A DNA stretch of 64,000 nucleotides from Gnetum montanum (lineage: Eukaryota; Streptophyta; Gnetopsida; Gnetales; Gnetaceae). The stretch is from NCBI GenBank assembly GCA_015680685.1, contig MNCI01025574.1, forward strand, positions 107,349 to 171,348. Reading direction: 5' to 3'. Below the pieces are notes generated by a model. The model was not told the origin of the DNA, made no database searches, and saw only the letters and a program-made list of their open reading frames with translations. Position 1 is the first letter of the stretch; each line of letters opens with the position of its first letter. Below are positions 59,204 through 64,000 of this stretch, piece by piece. The translations under genes and the position numbers were made by a program.

Positions 59204-60066
59204 TTTATTCTAATTATTAGAGTGGTTACTCTAGCGGTTTATTCTAATTATTAGAGCAGTTACTCTAGTAGTTTATTTTAATTATTAGAGTAGTTGCTCC
59301 CAAGCCTATAAATACAGTGCCCAGGTGCACAATTGGGAAGATGTCTTTTAGCAGTCAAGTAGTGAAACTCTTGTAGTCTGTTTGAAAGCTAGAGTATTTT
59401 CCAAGTGCCCGTAGCAGGAGGTCTAAGTGTGGATAGGTCTTTATTTGAGTATTGTGTACCTAAGCACACCTTGTGAACAACAATAAATATGAGATCTTCA
59501 ATTCATCCTTGCAACACTTGAGATTTGTTTTCTTACGCATTTCTTTATTTTATTTTCTTATGCATGTATTTTATTTTATGCACTTTACATTTATGTTATT
59601 AGGGTAGCAATTCATTTTGATCAATTAAGCAAATTGTTAAACTACACTTAGTACAATCACTTTGAGCATACGTGTAACACTTGGTAACCCAGTAACGATT
59701 AGCATTTGGTAATTCCAGTAGTGTTGCACTGGTTCAGGATGTGTATGGCAAGTGAGAACGGATGCTGGTGTTAGGATTAGTTAGAACTTAGTTAATAAGT
59801 AGTTAAGATAAATTAGTCACTTAGTTATCTCTCTTCTCCCTTATTAGCACAGGACATAAAAATATAAAAGATATAAAAATCATATGCCTGAAGCTTACTT
59901 AACCATACAATCGTGACATACAAGTAAGTTTGGGAAGACAACAATCAACCAACCCATCCTTGTTCCACAAAGGTGCATAGGCACTTAGTCCTTGAAATTT
60001 GACTAGATCGTGCATGAAACACTTGTATTCGTATGGTTGAGCATAGGGGTACCTCGCTGCTCATCA
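59204..60066 (+). repeat. E3 3' LTR, second part
   Basis: Restarts at the TTTAT duplication with two more copies of the U3 unit, then TATAAATA (about 59305), AATAAA, the TTGGTAACCC motif, and ends GCTGCTCATCA. It matches 41330-42118. Confidence 0.9.
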
Positions 60067-60840
60067 GTTTTTCTTACATAAGTTTGTTTTTTTAAAAAGA
60101 ACATCTAAACATCATTTCCATTAATGCACTTTGCAATTCATTTTGCTACAGGAGAAGTACATTAGTTATAATATATAATAAGGCTAAGCCCTCCATCTTC
60201 CTTGTTGCTAGTGCAAATATCTTAAGCAACTCTAAAAAAATGTTTTCTGTTGCTAAGCAAACCAAAGAAATTGATGGATAATATGATCAATTCTTTGATA
60301 AGAAGTTTTAGAAGGAGCCCAACAACTAAAGTATTAAACATGAGCTAATTGTAGCATTCACTTAATAACTAAAACTTTGCTAGCAAGGGTGAGCTTTTTT
60401 AATTTCCATTTATTAAGCTTTTTCTCAATTTTATCAACCACATAATTTATGAGCAAGAGTAGGGAAGACTCATTCACAACTTAAGGAAATTAACTTCTAC
60501 CTTTTTTTAGCACTGAAAGACCTCATCATTGTTGGAAGGTGTAACCTATGGTGAAATAGGGAGGAAAGTACGGGATTTTGAGAAGGTAAAGAGATAGAAT
60601 AGGAACAATTTACAAAAGTATTTCAAGATAGCTAGCTAAGTTCTATATAAAAATAAATAAACAAAAGGGAAAGATGAATTCAACCATTTAAAATCTATGA
60701 TTGTTTAGGATAATAATAATAATAAGTTAACATAGCTGTGAATTTGTTCTTTATGGTTTGCGAAATGAAGCTGTCTGCACCAGTTGATTTTGATTCATAA
60801 AAAGATTAAAGCCTTCCAGCAAAACCCATAATTGCCAACT
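60067..60840. other. AT-rich intergenic sequence
   Basis: No gene or bounded element seen. The 3' end of this stretch may contain the true LINE 5' terminus, which cannot be fixed without its 3' TSD outside the window. Confidence 0.45.
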
Positions 60841-61434
60841 GAGTCTCTGCATTAGAATGAGTGCTTAGGACGGCATCAAGGACGGGATCTGTTGTTTCAC
60901 GCTGTGGAGGCGAAACCCTGCGCTGATGCGAAAACCCTCCCGTTGAACTGAAGAACCCTTCCCAGCATATTGATCCTCTGCGACTATAACTTTTCTTGTG
61001 GAGATTTTGTCTGCAAGCGCATATCCAGAAATCTTACGGTATCTGCTGGAACGCTGGCGGCGGCAATTGTTGACGGAATACTTAGATCGTGAGGCTGCTA
61101 CTGCTGCCGGCTTGTGGCTCGCATCTGCATCCGTCTCTTTGTTAATGCCAAACCAGACAAACGAAATTCATCTTGGGGATTTTATTGGGATCCGCTACAG
61201 CCTTCTGGCACTTGTTGATCGCTATCTTCAGGCGTGATGGCATTGCATTGCATTGGTCCTGCGCTCGAATGAGATCAGTTTTTTGCGATTGCAAGCAAAG
61301 GGAGCGCTGCGAAGCATCTAAAATTATCATCTGTTAAACCCAGTGAGTTTGTTCCATTGTGTTCTGTTTGGTTTTTTTTTCATATTTTCTTTTTGCTTTT
61401 CTGAATTGGCTAGGTTTAGGCTCAACGGGTCTAC
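60841..61434 (+). promoter_or_regulatory. LINE 5' UTR / internal promoter region
   Basis: GC-rich and CpG-rich leader, including GGCGGCGGC and GCGATT-type segments. L1 elements carry an internal promoter here. The 79-codon ORF at 60998-61237 (ERWRRQLLTEYLDREAATAA) has no recognisable domain and is probably incidental. Confidence 0.5.
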
Positions 61435-62628
61435 ATGACCCAATCCGCTTTGTCTTCTTGCTCTGATGTTGATGTTGGAGAAAAAAAACGTAAAATAATG
61501 GAATCCTCCAATATTAACATTGACTCACCGCCTATTGACAACTCAACCAATATGGATGCAAACGATTCTGTTTTACGTTTTGATTTTCCGGAAGACATAT
61601 TTGACCAAACCGTTCAAACATGTACTCACCTATACACAATTGGCTTCTTCACTGGTAGGATTCCTCCTGCCTCGGTGTTCCAAGATTGGGTTAAAAAATT
61701 TTGGGAACCCCGTAACATTAGAATAACCTTAGCTTCCAATCTCACAAAAGGCTTTTTTCTCTTTGCTTTTGAAACTAAGGCTATGGCAGAATTCGTGAAA
61801 CAACAGTCTATTTGGGATGTTTATGGCTCCTTTTTAGTCCTTCAATCCTGGAAGGAGGATTTCGATCCTGCAAAAGCTAGCAAAAGTATTTTGCCGGTCT
61901 GGATCGAATTTCCAGGACTTCCTCCTCATTTTTCTCCCCATGTTGATATCCTTGCTGCACAGGTTGGGGAAGTCATCGGAACAGAGAGCTTTTCAGGCTT
62001 TCGTCCTCGACCTACTCGACGAGTGTGCATCAAAATTGATATGCAAAAGCCATGTCCCGATTCACTAGAAGTTAATGTAAAAGGAAAGACCTTTGTTCAA
62101 AAAATCTCATATTTTACACTTCCCAACAGTTGTTATTACTGCCTTGATCCGAACCACCGTAAAGCTCAATGCCCGAAGTTACTAGCCAAGCTTGAAGCTG
62201 AGCGAATTTTAGCAGAACAAGTTAGTGAAGAACTAAAATCTCACAACATATCTCAGGACATAGGCAAGGATAATGTCGAGGATCAATCAACTAAACCTCC
62301 TTCTTCGGATTCTAAGGTGTCCGATGTGGATGATATGAGAATTGATGATACTAATGTTACTAAGACTCCTCTTAATCAGGAAGGGGCCCCAAAAGATGCT
62401 ACTAGTGGCTGGGAGCGTGTTACCCGGAAATCTTATGCCTCAGTCACACGTGATAACCCTATCTTTAGTGCCTTTCCTAAAGGGCACCGATCATCGACTA
62501 GTGCTAGCCAGTCCTTTAACAAAAGACCAAGTGCTCGACGTCCTCTAGTTAACAACTTTGAATCCAGGAATTCTTTTAAGGCCTTGGTGGTTGAGGAGGA
62601 TCCTCCTTCTTCTACACAAACCCAATGA
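61435..62628 (+). CDS. LINE ORF1, DUF4283-like RNA-binding protein with zinc knuckle
   Basis: 397 residues. After an acidic Ser-rich start come a DUF4283-like domain (about residues 45-190, with GFFTGRIPPASVFQDWVKKF, LTKGFFLFAFETKAMAEFV, LPVWIEFPGLPPHF) and a CCHC knuckle at residues 233-246 (CYYCLDPNHRKAQC, CX2CX4HX4C). A hydrophilic Ser/Asp/Lys-rich tail follows. In plant L1 elements this protein binds the transcript in an RNP. The ATG at 61435 starts the first long frame after the leader. The stop TGA (62626-62628) overlaps the ORF2 start. Confidence 0.9.
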   Translation: MTQSALSSCSDVDVGEKKRKIMESSNINIDSPPIDNSTNMDANDSVLRFDFPEDIFDQTVQTCTHLYTIGFFTGRIPPASVFQDWVKKFWEPRNIRITLASNLTKGFFLFAFETKAMAEFVKQQSIWDVYGSFLVLQSWKEDFDPAKASKSILPVWIEFPGLPPHFSPHVDILAAQVGEVIGTESFSGFRPRPTRRVCIKIDMQKPCPDSLEVNVKGKTFVQKISYFTLPNSCYYCLDPNHRKAQCPKLLAKLEAERILAEQVSEELKSHNISQDIGKDNVEDQSTKPPSSDSKVSDVDDMRIDDTNVTKTPLNQEGAPKDATSGWERVTRKSYASVTRDNPIFSAFPKGHRSSTSASQSFNKRPSARRPLVNNFESRNSFKALVVEEDPPSSTQTQ

Positions 62629-64000
62629 AGTGTTGTTCATGGAATGTTAGGGGCCTTTCAGACCCTCGTCGACGATATATAGTTCGTGACTATATTCGGA
62701 GACATTCCTTTGACGTTGTTTGTCTTCAAGAAGTTAAAATCCAAGGATTTAATCTTCAAATTTGTTGCCAGAGCATTTTTCCCAATAGTTCTTATGTTCC
62801 TACTCACCATGAACATGGTAAAGGGGGGGCGATAATTTTTCTCCACAATAAGTGGCAGGAGTCTGTTCTTGATCACGGTTGCGACACTTTAGGGCATTGT
62901 AGTTGGCTTCGATTACGGTACGCTAATGAGATCTTAGGGATTGTCTCCATTTATGCTCCTTGTCACTCAACTGATCGGAAGCTCTTGTGGAATTGGCTCA
63001 GTCACAACTTACCCAAAGCTAACTGGATTATTGCAGGGGACTTTAACATGATTGAGCATCCTAAGGATAAAATTGGAGGGCAAAGGGGTGGTTTAGATAA
63101 CAGGGAGCTTTCTGAGTGGCTCTCGTTGAAACGTCAATTAAAGTTGCACGAAGCTAATGAAAACTATTACCCGTCTAGTACCTCTAACTGGTTCACTTGG
63201 AGTAATGCTAGACATGGTGCTTCCTATATCTCTTCTCGGTTGGATCGGGTTTATCTATCTACTAATCCCCTTATTCATTTTACTTCTACCAACGGTGCCC
63301 CTGTCCAAGCAGATTATACCCAGGTTTTGTCTGATCATTATCCTATTCATTGGTCTCTTTCCCACTCTGGGAACTCCTACTCTTCTAACGATCTTTATAT
63401 CTTTAACACTGCCTTTCTTCAGAGTTCCTCCCTTTGCTCTCTATTGATGCAAATTTGGAATGTGCATCCTAAACCCCTTGGTGAAGATGGTTGGATTGAT
63501 TGGTGGAATAATGCTTGTATCCGCCTCCAACGGTTTTCCAAACATGCGGGTAAACTGGTGGCTTCACGGCTAAGTTCTCACAAGTCCAACCTTCATGAGG
63601 AAATCTCCCTTCTTCAAAATACTATCAATACAGCAGAGGCTACTGGGGCTCACTTTAGTCGTTTGAAACGTGCCAAAAAAAACCTACGTACCATGGATCA
63701 CTATGAAGCTAGAGGTGCTCATCTTCGTGCTCGTCTCTCTTGGCTTCGCATGGGTGACCAGGCTACTACTGGCTTTTTTCATCTACTCAAAGGGGGGAAC
63801 CCGTCCCATAAAATTTCAGCTATTCAAGTCGAAGACAATATCTTCACCTCCAAGGATGACATTTTACAGGCCTTCTTTGAGTTCTACTCTCGAACTTTTC
63901 GAAAAGAGGCGATTGACCCCATAGTAGTTAATACTTGCTTTGGAGCCATTACTCTGTTTAATCGCTCCATCTTTGGTAATGCTTCTCTTCTTTCCAAACA
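62625..64000 (+). CDS. LINE ORF2, endonuclease part (truncated by window end)
   Basis: 458 codons with no stop from the ATG at 62625, which shares ATGA with the ORF1 stop. The apurinic/apyrimidinic-like endonuclease is complete: SWNVRGL (residues 5-11), QEVK with the catalytic Glu36, SIYAP, GDFN (138-141), SRLDRVY (204-210), LSDHYPI (235-241). The linker motif WLRMGDQATTGFFH, which precedes RT in plant LINEs, is near 63750. The RT domain and 3' end lie outside. The enzyme nicks target DNA and primes reverse transcription. Confidence 0.93.
   Translation, partial: MKCCSWNVRGLSDPRRRYIVRDYIRRHSFDVVCLQEVKIQGFNLQICCQSIFPNSSYVPTHHEHGKGGAIIFLHNKWQESVLDHGCDTLGHCSWLRLRYANEILGIVSIYAPCHSTDRKLLWNWLSHNLPKANWIIAGDFNMIEHPKDKIGGQRGGLDNRELSEWLSLKRQLKLHEANENYYPSSTSNWFTWSNARHGASYISSRLDRVYLSTNPLIHFTSTNGAPVQADYTQVLSDHYPIHWSLSHSGNSYSSNDLYIFNTAFLQSSSLCSLLMQIWNVHPKPLGEDGWIDWWNNACIRLQRFSKHAGKLVASRLSSHKSNLHEEISLLQNTINTAEATGAHFSRLKRAKKNLRTMDHYEARGAHLRARLSWLRMGDQATTGFFHLLKGGNPSHKISAIQVEDNIFTSKDDILQAFFEFYSRTFRKEAIDPIVVNTCFGAITLFNRSIFGNASLLSK

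Larger units (their letters stand above)
41276..60066 (+). mobile_element. E3: Athila/Tat-like LTR retrotransposon carrying two nested insertions
   Basis: 5' LTR 41276-42118, PBS 42120-42137, then gag, PR, RT, RNase H, IN, a 2-kb noncoding tail, PPT (51037-51050), and a 3' LTR split by E4 (51051-51158 and 59204-60066). S copy C sits between PR and RT. Without inserts the element is about 8.5 kb. No aORF. The flanks (TTTTA and GTTTT) are not an exact target duplication. The coding region is dead: stops throughout, RT box FVDN, and all three integrase acidic residues replaced. Confidence 0.92.
60841..64000 (+). mobile_element. LINE (plant L1 type), 5' part, both ORFs open
   Basis: A CpG-rich 5' leader, then ORF1, then ORF2 overlapping by an ATGA. 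There are no stops or shifts in 2566 bp of coding sequence, in contrast to every LTR element in the window. The element runs off the right edge within the ORF2 region upstream of RT. The left boundary is approximate. Confidence 0.85.

Noticed and set aside
60998-61237. 79-codon ORF as a host exon
   Set aside because: It lies in the LINE leader, has no domain or splice context, and starts at an arbitrary ATG.
1-64000. tRNA, rRNA or other structural RNA genes
   Set aside because: None recognised by eye. The tRNA-Asp match is confined to 18-nt primer-binding sites beside LTRs.

Overview
The window comes from a plant nuclear chromosome, most likely a seed plant with a very large, repeat-filled genome. 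A gymnosperm is a reasonable guess, but it is inference. The plant call rests on an intact type-I pectin methylesterase with a plant inhibitor pro-domain, a plant L1-type LINE with a DUF4283-like ORF1, and Ty3/gypsy elements primed by a tRNA-Asp-like primer-binding site (PBS). I see no prokaryotic organisation.

Layout. 1-1416: decayed chromovirus-like gag-protease-RT remnant. 1783-12564: element E1 (minus strand, perfect TSD CTGAT), with a nested solo-LTR-like insert (S copy A, 7784-9380). 13047-13480: orphan RT fragment. 13481-16726: low-copy, CpG-rich island holding the only convincing host gene, the pectin methylesterase (14914-16552). 16727-32051: short non-autonomous element E5 (two ~1.15 kb direct repeats around ~407 bp), split by element E2 (17722-30318, minus, TSD ACCTT), whose left LTR is in turn split by S copy B. 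32052-41275: AT-rich, old repeats, including a 2.2 kb solo LTR (34877-37084, TSD AATAT). 41276-60066: element E3 (plus), with S copy C (44599-46859, TSD GCCTC) in its pol and element E4 (51159-59203, minus, TSD TTTAT) inside its 3' LTR. 60841 to the right edge: a LINE with open ORF1 and open, truncated ORF2.

E1-E4 belong to one Athila/Tat-like lineage. They share a tRNA-Asp-like PBS, an almost invariant U5 terminus, the same gag type with a short CCHC knuckle, and a common 3' noncoding region. They differ in payload. E2 has gag-PR-RT-RNaseH-IN plus an additional ORF (aORF) after integrase. E3 has gag-pol without the aORF. E4 has gag-PR with the RT-to-IN block excised. E1 has gag and aORF but no PR or pol. 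All pol copies are dead, with stops and lost catalytic residues.

The strongest candidates for something not well described are: (i) the aORF, which joins a PTPD-like domain to a long coiled coil with conserved C-terminal motifs; (ii) copy-specific arrays of palindromes or tandem repeats in the U3 upstream of the TATA box in two unrelated LTR families; and (iii) the pol-less derivatives. Assembly flags: a 216-bp N run in the RT of E2, and five single-N joins. Three of the single-N joins sit at duplicated or length-variant sequence, including one that breaks the pectin methylesterase frame.
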